From: Bacteroidales bacterium UBA714
GTDB lineage: Bacteria; Bacteroidota; Bacteroidia; Bacteroidales; UBA932
Length of the DNA: 17,351 bases
Reading direction: 5' to 3'
Assembly (NCBI GenBank): GCA_002298075.1
Contig: DBLW01000010.1
Coordinates: 1 to 17,351 of the forward strand
Shown one piece after another: positions 6,528-14,589 of the stretch; positions within the stretch are counted from its first letter, which is position 1; each line of letters opens with the position of its first letter. A model generated the notes under the pieces. The model searched no databases. It was given only the letters and a program-made list of their open reading frames with translations, and was not told where the DNA came from. A program made the translations under genes and the position numbers.

Positions 6528-7736
6528 ATGTTAGATTTCAACTCAATAGAACAGCTGGACAAAGTTGCCACCCCTTTCTGGTATTATGACATGGACCTGT
6601 TCCGCAGGACAGTGGACCATGTGGCGGAACTTTCGGCAGAACACGGGATAAAGGTGCACTATGCCGTCAAGGCCAACGTCGAGAGGAGGCTGCTTCAATA
6701 CATAAGCGGCAAAGGATTCGGCGCGGACTGCGTCAGCGGCAACGAGGTCCTGCATGCACACTCATGCGGATTTCCTGCCGGCAAAATCGTATATGCCGGT
6801 GTCGGAAAGAGCGACAAGGAGATATACCAGGCTCTCCAGCTCGGAATCGAAGCATTCAACTGCGAGTCGCTTCAGGAGATTTATGTGATAAACGAGATGG
6901 CCAGGGTATGCGGGCTCAAGGCCAATGTGTCCGTCAGAATCAACCCGGACATAGATGCTCACACCCACAAATATGTGACGACAGGACTGTACGAAAACAA
7001 GTTCGGCATATCCCGTCACGAGTTCGACAAGCTGATAGGGCTTGTGCAGAAAAGCGGAAACATCAACTTCATAGGCCTGCATTTCCACATAGGCTCGCAG
7101 ATAACAAGGGTCGAGGAAGTATATGCGCTGGAATGCCGCAGGGTCAATGAAATAGTGGCCTATTTCGAGAGAAACGGACTGGAGGTCAAGAACATAAACC
7201 TCGGAGGAGGACTCGGTGTGGATTACGACGACCCGGACGAGAACCCTATAGCGGACTTCGGGAAATGGTTCGGAACCATCTCATCCAACATAGCCCTGCA
7301 TGAAGGACAGACGGTGCATGTGGAACCGGGACGCTCATTGGTGGCACAGTGCGCCGCGCTCATTTCAAGGGTGCTCTTTGTCAAGAGCGGCGAGACCAAG
7401 AATTTCCTCATAATGGACGCAGGTATGAATGACCTGATAAGGCCGGCCCTCTACGGGGCATACCACAAGATAGAAAACCTCTCGGCAACCATGCGCCCGT
7501 TCTTCCCTACCCACCAGGCATATGACATCGTGGGTCCGGTATGCGAATCGAGCGACGTATGGGGCGCGGGAAGGCTTCTTCCCCTGAGCGTGCGCGGAGA
7601 CCTGATGGCAATACGCAGCGCAGGAGCTTACGGGCAGGTCATGTCAAGCAGATACAATATGAAGGACATGGCTCCGGCAGTCTTTTCTGACGCCATGGAC
7701 GAGGCGCCTTCAAGGACGGACTATTTCGCCGTATGA
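6528..7736 (+). CDS. lysA: Diaminopimelate decarboxylase
   Basis: A 402-residue PLP enzyme of the fold-III (alanine racemase-like) decarboxylases, converting meso-diaminopimelate to lysine in the cytoplasm. Motifs: HYAVKAN with PLP-binding Lys48, HFHIGSQ (185-191), GGGLG (226-230) for the PLP phosphate, EPGRS (266-270), CESSD (339-343) with the partner-subunit catalytic Cys, and AGAYG (365-369). The start at 6528 is preferred because MLDFNSIEQLDKVATPFWYY matches the usual N-terminus; the ATG at 6486 adds 14 unlikely residues and overlaps the promoter. CESSD together with the sequence around the Lys favours DAP decarboxylase over arginine or carboxynorspermidine decarboxylase. ffh follows after 28 bp. 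Confidence 0.93.
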   Translation: MLDFNSIEQLDKVATPFWYYDMDLFRRTVDHVAELSAEHGIKVHYAVKANVERRLLQYISGKGFGADCVSGNEVLHAHSCGFPAGKIVYAGVGKSDKEIYQALQLGIEAFNCESLQEIYVINEMARVCGLKANVSVRINPDIDAHTHKYVTTGLYENKFGISRHEFDKLIGLVQKSGNINFIGLHFHIGSQITRVEEVYALECRRVNEIVAYFERNGLEVKNINLGGGLGVDYDDPDENPIADFGKWFGTISSNIALHEGQTVHVEPGRSLVAQCAALISRVLFVKSGETKNFLIMDAGMNDLIRPALYGAYHKIENLSATMRPFFPTHQAYDIVGPVCESSDVWGAGRLLPLSVRGDLMAIRSAGAYGQVMSSRYNMKDMAPAVFSDAMDEAPSRTDYFAV

Positions 7737-7764
7737 TTAATGAATAAACAGAAAAATAAACAAT

Positions 7765-9105
7765 ATGTTTGAAAATTTGAGTGAAAGGCTCGAGAGGTCG
7801 TTCAAGATTCTCAAGGGCGAAGGCAAGATAACGGAGATAAATATCTCGGAGGCAATGAAGGACATCCGCCGTGCCCTCCTTGATGCCGACGTGAGCTACA
7901 AGATAGCAAAGCAGTTCTGCGATGACGTGAAGAAGAAAGCCATCGGCCAGAATGTGCTCACTGCCGTGAAGCCGCAGCAGATGATTGTAAAGATTGTCCA
8001 TGACGAGCTGGCCGCGCTGATGGGAAGCGAGTCTTCTGACATAAATGTCAAAGGACAGCCTGCTGTCGTGCTCGTAGCCGGTCTCAACGGTTCGGGTAAG
8101 ACGACATTCTCAGGAAAGCTCGCCCTCAACATCAAGAGCAAGAGAGGCATGAAGGTCATGCTGGCTGCCTGCGACTATTTCCGCCCGGCCGCAATTGACC
8201 AGCTGAAGGTGCTTGGAGAGCAGATAGGCGTTCCTGTATATGCTGAAGAAGGTGTAAAAGACCCTGTGCAGATTGCGCGCAATGCCATAAGCAAGGCCAA
8301 GGCTGAGGGATACTCAGTAGTCATTGTCGATACTGCAGGACGTCTTGCTGTCGATCAGGAGCTGATGGATGAGATTTCTACGCTCAAGAAAGCGGTGAAC
8401 CCGACCGAGACACTGTTTGTAGTGGATGCCATGACGGGACAGGATGCAGTCGAGACTGCCAAGGCATTCAATGACAGGCTCGATTTTGACGGAGTGGTCC
8501 TGACCAAGATGGACGGTGACACCAGAGGCGGTGCCGCGCTTTCAATCAAGGCCATAGTAGGCAAGCCTATCAAGTTCGTCAGCATGGGAGAGAAGATGGA
8601 GGCGCTTGACGTTTTCCATCCGAGCCGTATCGCAGACAGGATTCTCGGCATGGGTGACGTCGTGTCCCTCGTGGAGAAAGCGCAGGAGCAGTTTGACGAG
8701 CAGCAGGCACGTGAGCTTAAAAAGAAGCTGGCAAAGGACCAGTTCACCCTTTGGGACTTCTACAACCAGATTCAGCAGATAAAGAAGATGGGCAACATCA
8801 AGGATTTGGCTTCAATGATTCCCGGCATGGGAAAGGCACTCAAGGACGTGGACATGGACAACGACTCGTTCAAGGGCATCGAAGCCATCATCCTTTCCAT
8901 GACTCCTTATGAGCGCGAGCATCCGGAGATTATCAACGGAAGCCGCCGCAAAAGGATAGCTGACGGTTCCGGAACATCGCTTCCGGAGGTGAACAAGCTC
9001 CTCAAGCAGTTTGAAGGCACACGCAAGATGATGAAGAGCGTAATGGGAGCAGGCGCCATGGGAAACATGATGCGCGGAATGCACGGCATGAAGAAACGCC
9101 GCTAA
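7765..9105 (+). CDS. ffh: Signal recognition particle GTPase Ffh
   Basis: A 446-residue protein component of the SRP, which binds signal sequences of nascent membrane proteins and the 4.5S RNA and docks with FtsY. The N domain helical bundle covers 1-95. The GTPase G domain shows GLNGSGKTT (106-114), DTAGR (189-193), TKMDGDTRGG (247-256). The M domain (about 300-446) carries the RNA-binding SRRKRIADGSG stretch and ends in a Met-rich tail (MKSVMGAGAMGNMMRGMHGM). Length and motifs are standard. It is probably co-transcribed with lysA across an AT-rich 28-bp gap. Confidence 0.97.
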   Translation: MFENLSERLERSFKILKGEGKITEINISEAMKDIRRALLDADVSYKIAKQFCDDVKKKAIGQNVLTAVKPQQMIVKIVHDELAALMGSESSDINVKGQPAVVLVAGLNGSGKTTFSGKLALNIKSKRGMKVMLAACDYFRPAAIDQLKVLGEQIGVPVYAEEGVKDPVQIARNAISKAKAEGYSVVIVDTAGRLAVDQELMDEISTLKKAVNPTETLFVVDAMTGQDAVETAKAFNDRLDFDGVVLTKMDGDTRGGAALSIKAIVGKPIKFVSMGEKMEALDVFHPSRIADRILGMGDVVSLVEKAQEQFDEQQARELKKKLAKDQFTLWDFYNQIQQIKKMGNIKDLASMIPGMGKALKDVDMDNDSFKGIEAIILSMTPYEREHPEIINGSRRKRIADGSGTSLPEVNKLLKQFEGTRKMMKSVMGAGAMGNMMRGMHGMKKRR

Positions 9106-9126
9106 GCGCTCCCCTACTCACAATAG

Positions 9127-9156
9127 AAAAAGGCCGGAATTGCTCCGGCCTTTTTT
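9127..9156. terminator. Bidirectional terminator between ffh and the hip module
   Basis: Stem AGGCCGGA / TCCGGCCT with loop ATTGC, preceded by an A run and followed by six T, so it ends ffh transcription on the plus strand and hipT transcription on the minus strand. It sits between the two convergent stop codons. Confidence 0.9.
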
Positions 9157-9161
9157 GTTTC

Positions 9162-10166
9162 CTATAACTTGTCGCTCCTTTGAAATCTGTGCAGGCGCTC
9201 TTGATAAGACTGCCCGTACATGCGTCTGGTCTTGTCATCCAAAAACGAGTTCCCTATCAGTTCATACACTTCCGGTTGCTCTGTGGCGAACATATCAATG
9301 GTTGTCATCAGCTTTTTAGGCAAGACTCCAATCCGTTTCCCGAATGTAATGAAATCGTCTTTGCACGGATGAGCTGTCCTGACATAAACATCGGAATATT
9401 CATTTTTGGGAATCAGCCCGTCCTGCAAGGCAAAATCTCCATCGTCAATATGTATGGAAGTGTTCATCAAATCATATGCAGGAGTCAAAACATAGTCACC
9501 GCCAGTAGTTGCCTGAAGAGAAAAATTCTTCAGATGAGCGTCACCATTGCTGAACAGGTAATTGAAAACGACCAGCGTAAAAAATTTGACCATCTCCACC
9601 TGCCATGCTGCCACATTTTCACGCAGCAGCCTGGCAGCATCTTCATAACTTCCGGTATATTTGAAATCCTTGCCGTGGTTTTTCTCGGTCTTGCCAGCCA
9701 GAGAAGCAAAATCATCCTGCAATATCTTTGAGCCGTCAGGAGCATAATCAAAGCGCTTGGCAATATATGCAGGTTCACCATCAGAGAAAAAGACAAGGGC
9801 ATTTTCAGCTGTCCTTATCTTATATACACGGGCTGCTATCTGCATGGTAAGATGCTCGTTGGCCGGTATGCTTTTCCTAAAACGCAAATGCCTGTAGTCC
9901 GGAGCCGGTTTGATGATATACCGTCCGGATTCACCTTCCCTGGCCAATGATATTCTTCCGTTTCTTACAATGGCCGAAAGTTTCTCCTGGACTCCGGATA
10001 TTGATATCCTGTTGACAGATGAGGTAATTTCTTCCTGATTATCCTCTAAGCTAAAATCAAGCATATGGCTGACTTTCCTGCCTCCGAAAAGTTTTCGCAG
10101 ACAAGACGGGCTATATGTGTCGAATCCTGGAGCAAGCGTGCCAGGACAGACTTTAATAATACTCAT
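9162..10166 (-). CDS. hipT: HipT-type serine/threonine kinase toxin
   Basis: A 334-residue HipA-fold kinase lacking the N-terminal domain, which is encoded separately just upstream. Kinase features: ISGVQEKLS Gly-rich loop (56-64), RYIIKP with the ATP-binding Lys86, NEH (103-105), catalytic loop SNGDAHLKN (206-214, Asp209) and the metal-binding Asp232 in YDLMNT. Before the loop it has Ser55-Ile-Ser57, equivalent to the SIS autophosphorylation motif described for E. coli HipT. The length is close to that of E. coli HipT. The family inhibits translation by phosphorylating an aminoacyl-tRNA synthetase (TrpS for E. coli HipT); the target here is unknown. Its start overlaps the stop of hipS by 4 bp. 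Confidence 0.9.
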   Translation of the reverse strand: MSIIKVCPGTLAPGFDTYSPSCLRKLFGGRKVSHMLDFSLEDNQEEITSSVNRISISGVQEKLSAIVRNGRISLAREGESGRYIIKPAPDYRHLRFRKSIPANEHLTMQIAARVYKIRTAENALVFFSDGEPAYIAKRFDYAPDGSKILQDDFASLAGKTEKNHGKDFKYTGSYEDAARLLRENVAAWQVEMVKFFTLVVFNYLFSNGDAHLKNFSLQATTGGDYVLTPAYDLMNTSIHIDDGDFALQDGLIPKNEYSDVYVRTAHPCKDDFITFGKRIGVLPKKLMTTIDMFATEQPEVYELIGNSFLDDKTRRMYGQSYQERLHRFQRSDKL

Positions 10167-10483
10167 ATCTCATTTATCGTTATTGCACCAATGGTATCAT
10201 ACTTTGCCGTGGCCAGCAACAAGCCGAAAGCATCATTCTCATCAATTTTCAGCGTCCTGCACTGCATGGCTTTGTTCGCCCCTTCAGAAAGCATATTGAA
10301 GAAAAACGGGAAAAGCTCATCCGAGACATATTCTTCTTTGCGTTTCGGAAAAGCCAATGATATTGCAGGAAAACCGGAATTGATGAGATATGCGTCATCA
10401 TATCTGAAAATATAATGTCCGTTATCCGTCTCAGTCAATATTCCTGCAAATATTTTATTTACAAACACTTCCGCCTGTCTCAT
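10163..10483 (-). CDS. hipS: HipS-like small protein (HipA N-terminal domain), candidate antitoxin
   Basis: A 106-residue protein equivalent to the N-subdomain 1 of classical HipA, with ISLAFPKRKEEY and ELFPFFFNMLSEGANK as recognisable family stretches. In the E. coli HipBST system this split-off domain is the antitoxin that blocks HipT, while HipB is mainly the repressor; the same size and order here make that role likely. It overlaps hipB upstream and hipT downstream by 4 bp each (ATGA), so translation is coupled. Confidence 0.85.
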   Translation of the reverse strand: MRQAEVFVNKIFAGILTETDNGHYIFRYDDAYLINSGFPAISLAFPKRKEEYVSDELFPFFFNMLSEGANKAMQCRTLKIDENDAFGLLLATAKYDTIGAITINEI

Positions 10484-10683
10484 CCATTAGCCCTCCTCAC
10501 TTTCATCATAATCTCAAGGCCAAGGACATCTGCAATCTTCTCAAGCGTGGCTAAGGAAGGATTCCCGTCTTCCGCTTCCACACTCTTTATTATGCGTACG
10601 CTCAATCCTGTGTAATCAGACAAATCATGCTGAGTCAGTCCCAGCACTGCCCTGCGCTCTTTTATTAAACTTCCATATTTCAT
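10480..10683 (-). CDS. hipB: HipB-like Xre-family repressor
   Basis: A 67-residue helix-turn-helix protein: LIKERRAVLGLTQHDLSDYT (6-25) with a recognition helix around LSVRIIKSVEAED, then the HipB-like pattern GNPSLATLEKIADVLGLEI. It is the first gene of the module and would dimerise on its own promoter, about 25 bp upstream, and bridge to HipS or HipT. It overlaps hipS by 4 bp. Confidence 0.9.
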   Translation of the reverse strand: MKYGSLIKERRAVLGLTQHDLSDYTGLSVRIIKSVEAEDGNPSLATLEKIADVLGLEIMMKVRRANG

Positions 10684-10708
10684 TGTGCAATATATTTCCC
10701 TTTAGACG

Positions 10709-10740
10709 CAAATATAAACAGTTTTGCCAAAACAAACAAG
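10709..10740 (-). promoter_or_regulatory. Promoter of the hipBST module
   Basis: On the minus strand CTTG (10740-10737), 20 bp, TATATTTG (10716-10709). The -7 box is an exact match and the -33 box has one mismatch. The start would be near 10703, giving a ~20-nt leader. A 10-bp direct repeat GTGCAATATA occurs on each side (10685-10694 and 10746-10755), a candidate HipB binding pattern. Confidence 0.65.
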
Positions 10741-10767
10741 CGCAAGTGCAATATAATGCACCTGCGC
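10740..10767 (-). terminator. Inverted repeat: terminator of the peptidase transcript and/or HipB operator
   Basis: Arms GCGCAAGTGCA and TGCACCTGCGC (one mismatch) with loop ATATAA, 27 bp after the peptidase stop. On the minus strand it is followed by TTGTTTGTTTT, fitting a terminator for the long minus-strand operon. Its edge touches the -33 box of hipB and it contains one of the two GTGCAATATA copies, so a second role as an operator is possible. Confidence 0.65.
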
Positions 10768-10793
10768 CTATTAATATCATTTATGTCACTCAA

Positions 10794-13085
10794 TTACCGG
10801 CCAAGCAGATATTTTTGCCAGAATTCGTGGTTGGACTCCACGAAATGACGGCCCTGATAGCCGCGATAGCCGTGCATGCCGTCCGGATAAACCATGTACT
10901 CGAATTTCTTTCCGGCTTTCTGCAGCGCGTCAACAAGAAGCAGAGTGTTCTGGAAATGCACATTGTCATCTCCGGTGCCGTGCGTCAGTTTCAGCATAAC
11001 AGGCTCAGTAGCAATCGGATCAGGCCAGGCATTGCCGGACAGGATGTCTGAGGCAAGCTGACCGTCCTGTACGGAAACAGAATATCCTCCGGACGGGCGG
11101 ACTATATCGACCGGATAATCGGCGGCATAATCCAGCACGCGTGAAACCGCATATCCTTCAGGATTGTTCTGAGGAGTGTCCATATAACGTTCAGTGTAAT
11201 GCGAGTCATACAGCGCCCAGTCATATACTCCCCCGCCCGCTACTCCATAATGGAACTTGTCCGGAGCCTGCATCAGAAGCATTGAGGTCATGGTGCCTCC
11301 GAAAGAGAAGCCCTCCACTCCTATCTTGTCCCCGTCAACATAAGGAAGAGACTTGAGCCAGTCGGCCCATGCGCAGAAATCCCTGATTTCCCAGACAGTC
11401 AGCTGGCGGTAAATCATATCCAGTCCGGCACGTCCGTTATGTCCCGCTGCTCGGGGGTCAACCGTTATCTGTATTATGCCGTTTTCCGAATACCACTGGT
11501 TAGCTTCTGAAGGACTGGTCCAGCGGTCACGTACCAAAGGAGTATCCGGCCCGCCGTAAATGTCAACATGCACCGGATATTTTCCGGTAGGAGAGAAATC
11601 CTTTGGATAGACCATCATTCCGGGAAGGGTGAACCCGTCCTCTGTCGTGATGTGCACAAGCTGTCCGAGGGCATATTTCGAGGCATCATAACCTTCTCCA
11701 GCCATATCAGCCACAACACGTCCTGCAAGGACATTTTTCCCGTCAGTGCCCTTCTTCAGTCCTGCAGAAGTATTAGCTCCGGCTATGTCCGTTCCATGTC
11801 CCAGGGAAGGCACACCGGAAGCATTGCGGAAAACGGCCACACGGACAGGGGTCACGGAATTGGAATATGAAGCGGCAAAATATTTCCCGTCCGGAGAGAA
11901 ACGTACAGAACGGACATCATATGCCGGATCAGTCAGGGCAGTGACATTTCCTTTGGAATCCACTTTATAAAGAGCCTTCCTTACAGTCGCGTCACGTTTT
12001 GCCGTGAACCAGACCTCCTTTTTCTTCTCATCGGCACGCAGCACCTCGACATCCCAATTGGTGCCGTCAGTCAGGCGACGGAACTCTTTTCCGTCATACG
12101 AAAGGAAATATATCTGTTGCCATCCGGTCTCGAAGTTACGGACCATGTACAAGCCCCTGTCAGTGAAGACCATGCCGTTTATCCAGTCTATCCACGCGTC
12201 AGGATATGTCTCATGATAAATCAGGTTGCGGCTTCCGTCAACGGAGCTTACGCTATATAGGTCGAGCGTATTCTGAAGCCTCGGCATGCGTGAGACAAAA
12301 AACTCACGGCTGTCAGGTCCCCAGAAAGGCGTGCCAAAATACTGGTCCTCAGAAGGGTCAAAATCAGCCCAAACTACGTGTCCAGCACTTTCCCCGCACT
12401 CAGAAACATCTACTATACCGATTCGGACCTGCGGATTCGTCTGCCCCGCCTTAGGATACCTGGTCTCGCTTACCGAACCTCCGATGCCAAGTCGCGTAAT
12501 TTTTGGGCTCTGGTACTGCACACCGTCCGTATCACCCTCAGAATAGGAGGCAAAAGGAGAATATATGGGGAAAAGCGGCACGCAGCTGTTGTCAAACCTG
12601 TAGAACCCGATCTTCCTGCTGTCCGGAGACCACCAGAATGCCCTGTAGCGTGACGGACGGCCGAAAATCTCCTCATAATACACCCATGAAGCATAGCCGT
12701 TCAAAACCAGGTCAGAGCCGTCATGGGTCAGCCTTGTCTCCTTGCGGGAAGCTATATCCATGACATACAAGTCATTGCACCTTGTATATGCAAGTTTTGA
12801 CGAATCCGGAGAATAGGTGATATTCACAGCCCCTTCGGGCTTTACCGGAAAATCGCTGTATTTTTCCGGAGCGGATACGCTTGTGCGCTTCCTGCCGCTG
12901 CGGGCGTTCACGACGAAAGCAGTGCTGTCTGCAAAAGTGCCGTCATAAGTGAACAGGACTTCTTCATTTCCGAGCCATTTCCACGAGACCGGAACCTTGT
13001 CAAATTCCCTGGCTCCGGCATAGAACTGCGTCAGTGCGGCGAAACAGGAGGCCGACAAAACCAGCATAATGATTCTATTCTTCAT
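10794..13085 (-). CDS. Exported S9-family dipeptidyl peptidase IV
   Basis: A 763-residue serine peptidase that would release X-Pro or X-Ala dipeptides from peptides in the periplasm or at the cell surface. A signal peptide covers about 1-25 (cleavage after AGA). A beta-propeller fills ~30-470, with WVYYEEIFG (134-142) holding the Glu pair that DPP4 enzymes use to bind the substrate N-terminus. The alpha/beta-hydrolase domain has GFSFGG (nucleophile Ser594), GTGDDNVHF (acid Asp706/707) and His738 in DGMHGY. Two stretches look inserted relative to typical DPP4: ~421-470, rich in Gly, and ~655-695, just before the catalytic Asp. It starts 52 bp after the helicase stop with no evident promoter. 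Confidence 0.92.
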   Translation of the reverse strand: MKNRIIMLVLSASCFAALTQFYAGAREFDKVPVSWKWLGNEEVLFTYDGTFADSTAFVVNARSGRKRTSVSAPEKYSDFPVKPEGAVNITYSPDSSKLAYTRCNDLYVMDIASRKETRLTHDGSDLVLNGYASWVYYEEIFGRPSRYRAFWWSPDSRKIGFYRFDNSCVPLFPIYSPFASYSEGDTDGVQYQSPKITRLGIGGSVSETRYPKAGQTNPQVRIGIVDVSECGESAGHVVWADFDPSEDQYFGTPFWGPDSREFFVSRMPRLQNTLDLYSVSSVDGSRNLIYHETYPDAWIDWINGMVFTDRGLYMVRNFETGWQQIYFLSYDGKEFRRLTDGTNWDVEVLRADEKKKEVWFTAKRDATVRKALYKVDSKGNVTALTDPAYDVRSVRFSPDGKYFAASYSNSVTPVRVAVFRNASGVPSLGHGTDIAGANTSAGLKKGTDGKNVLAGRVVADMAGEGYDASKYALGQLVHITTEDGFTLPGMMVYPKDFSPTGKYPVHVDIYGGPDTPLVRDRWTSPSEANQWYSENGIIQITVDPRAAGHNGRAGLDMIYRQLTVWEIRDFCAWADWLKSLPYVDGDKIGVEGFSFGGTMTSMLLMQAPDKFHYGVAGGGVYDWALYDSHYTERYMDTPQNNPEGYAVSRVLDYAADYPVDIVRPSGGYSVSVQDGQLASDILSGNAWPDPIATEPVMLKLTHGTGDDNVHFQNTLLLVDALQKAGKKFEYMVYPDGMHGYRGYQGRHFVESNHEFWQKYLLGR

Positions 13086-13137
13086 ATGTCTTCAATTTAT
13101 TTTTCCTTAAATATCAACGCGTGTTTTGCGGAACGCC

Positions 13138-14589
13138 TTACACGGCAAAAAGTTCGTCCTTGAAATTCACGAGATACACCTTATCCGTTGCCCTTGTTAT
13201 GGCTGTATAAAGCCACTTCAGGTCATCTGCCGTCAGTTCCTCCTGCCAGAAAGGGTTGTCAATGAAAACACATTTCCACTGTCCTCCCTGCGACTTGTGG
13301 CAGGTTATGGCATCGGCATATTTCAGCTGCAGGGCATTGTAGTATTTGTCCTCACGCACAGCCTCATACCTCTTTTTCTTTGCTGTTATGTGGGCATAAT
13401 CCTCATTCACCCCCTGGTACAGCATATTTGACTGCTCATAGGTCAGGGACGCGCTTTCCGAATCGAGAGTGTCAAGAATGACCTTGGCCGTCAGTTCCTG
13501 GTCGTCATAATCGGGAAATGATATCCGCGCCTCGGCAAAATGAAGCCCGTACCTCTCCTCGTAACGCGATATCTTCTTCAACTTCACAATGTCCCCGTTC
13601 GCAATGTAATCCATGTCTTTTATTGAACCGCTGAACTGGTAGCAGTTCTTCACAATCATCAGTTTGTCATCCCTCACAAGCCTCTCTTCCTTGAACTGAA
13701 CCGCAGAACGCACACCCATATTATATTTTATGGCACGCCGGTTCGAACGGCACAGGATTACGGTCTCATCTTCCCCGTATTCAGAATAGGCATCTGACAA
13801 AGTTTCTATCAGCCCACCTCCCCCTATGCGCACAATATCAGGAAACCCTCCGGTCTCAAGCAGCAATTCATCCGCAGGCAGCACCCCTATCCCATTTTCA
13901 AGTTCACCGATGAGTGTCCTTATCAATGTGGCATTGTGCAATATTCCGGATTCGCTCTGCTGGCGCACCACAGTCCTCAGTTCGGCAAACGACACGCCGC
14001 CCATCATAACCATATAGTCGCGCGAAAGGGCCGGACTGGCGTCAAGCCCCACAGGAGGCAGCTGGGCCGAATCGCCGACAAGAATTACCTTGCATCCGGC
14101 TCCTGCCCTGACAAAAGAGACCAGGTCTTCAAGAAGATTACCGGAACCGAAAGCCGTGCTTGACTGCTGCATTCCGGACTCTATGCCTATCAGGGAGACC
14201 TCATCCACAATGAAGAGAGTGTCACGGTCTTTATTGGGGGCAAGGGAGAACTGGCCGAAACCGTCACCTCCGACTGACTTCTGCCTGTATATGTGTTTGT
14301 GAATGGTAAAAGCCGGCTGGCCGGCATAAGAGGAAAGAACTTTTGCGGCGCGTCCTGTAGGCGCAAGGAGCACGCATTTGGTCTTGTGTTCCTTGAGGAA
14401 ACCTATGATTGCTGCTATTGCGGTTGTCTTTCCCGTACCGGCATAACCGTTGACGACAAGTATATCGTCATCGTCAGAACCTATGAATCCGGCAGCCTTC
14501 TTCAGTAGGGCGTCCTGACACAGAGTCGGTGTGAAACTGAGCCTGGACACGAAGCCGGAATAAAGAAAATCAGCATGCCCCATTGTCAT
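13138..14589 (-). CDS. RecD/Dda-like superfamily 1 DNA helicase
   Basis: A 483-residue ATP-dependent helicase. Motifs: GYAGTGKTT (48-56, Walker A), APTGRAAKVLS (76-86), TIHKHIY (95-101), FIVDEVSLIG (126-135, Walker B), GDSAQLPPVG (172-181), and near the C-terminus AITCHKSQGGQW (427-438) and LYTAITRATDKVYLV (460-474), the UvrD-like C-terminal motifs. The short N-terminus lacks the RecD-specific domain, so it is closer to Dda or stand-alone RecD-like 5'-3' helicases; its role in repair or replication is inferred. It overlaps the stop of trkH by 4 bp (ATGA); a second ATG lies two codons in. Confidence 0.9.
   Translation of the reverse strand: MTMGHADFLYSGFVSRLSFTPTLCQDALLKKAAGFIGSDDDDILVVNGYAGTGKTTAIAAIIGFLKEHKTKCVLLAPTGRAAKVLSSYAGQPAFTIHKHIYRQKSVGGDGFGQFSLAPNKDRDTLFIVDEVSLIGIESGMQQSSTAFGSGNLLEDLVSFVRAGAGCKVILVGDSAQLPPVGLDASPALSRDYMVMMGGVSFAELRTVVRQQSESGILHNATLIRTLIGELENGIGVLPADELLLETGGFPDIVRIGGGGLIETLSDAYSEYGEDETVILCRSNRRAIKYNMGVRSAVQFKEERLVRDDKLMIVKNCYQFSGSIKDMDYIANGDIVKLKKISRYEERYGLHFAEARISFPDYDDQELTAKVILDTLDSESASLTYEQSNMLYQGVNEDYAHITAKKKRYEAVREDKYYNALQLKYADAITCHKSQGGQWKCVFIDNPFWQEELTADDLKWLYTAITRATDKVYLVNFKDELFAV

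Noticed and set aside
12206..12763. Several plus-strand open frames inside the peptidase gene
   Set aside because: They are opposite-strand shadows of a clear, full-length S9 peptidase and have low-complexity, unrecognisable translations.
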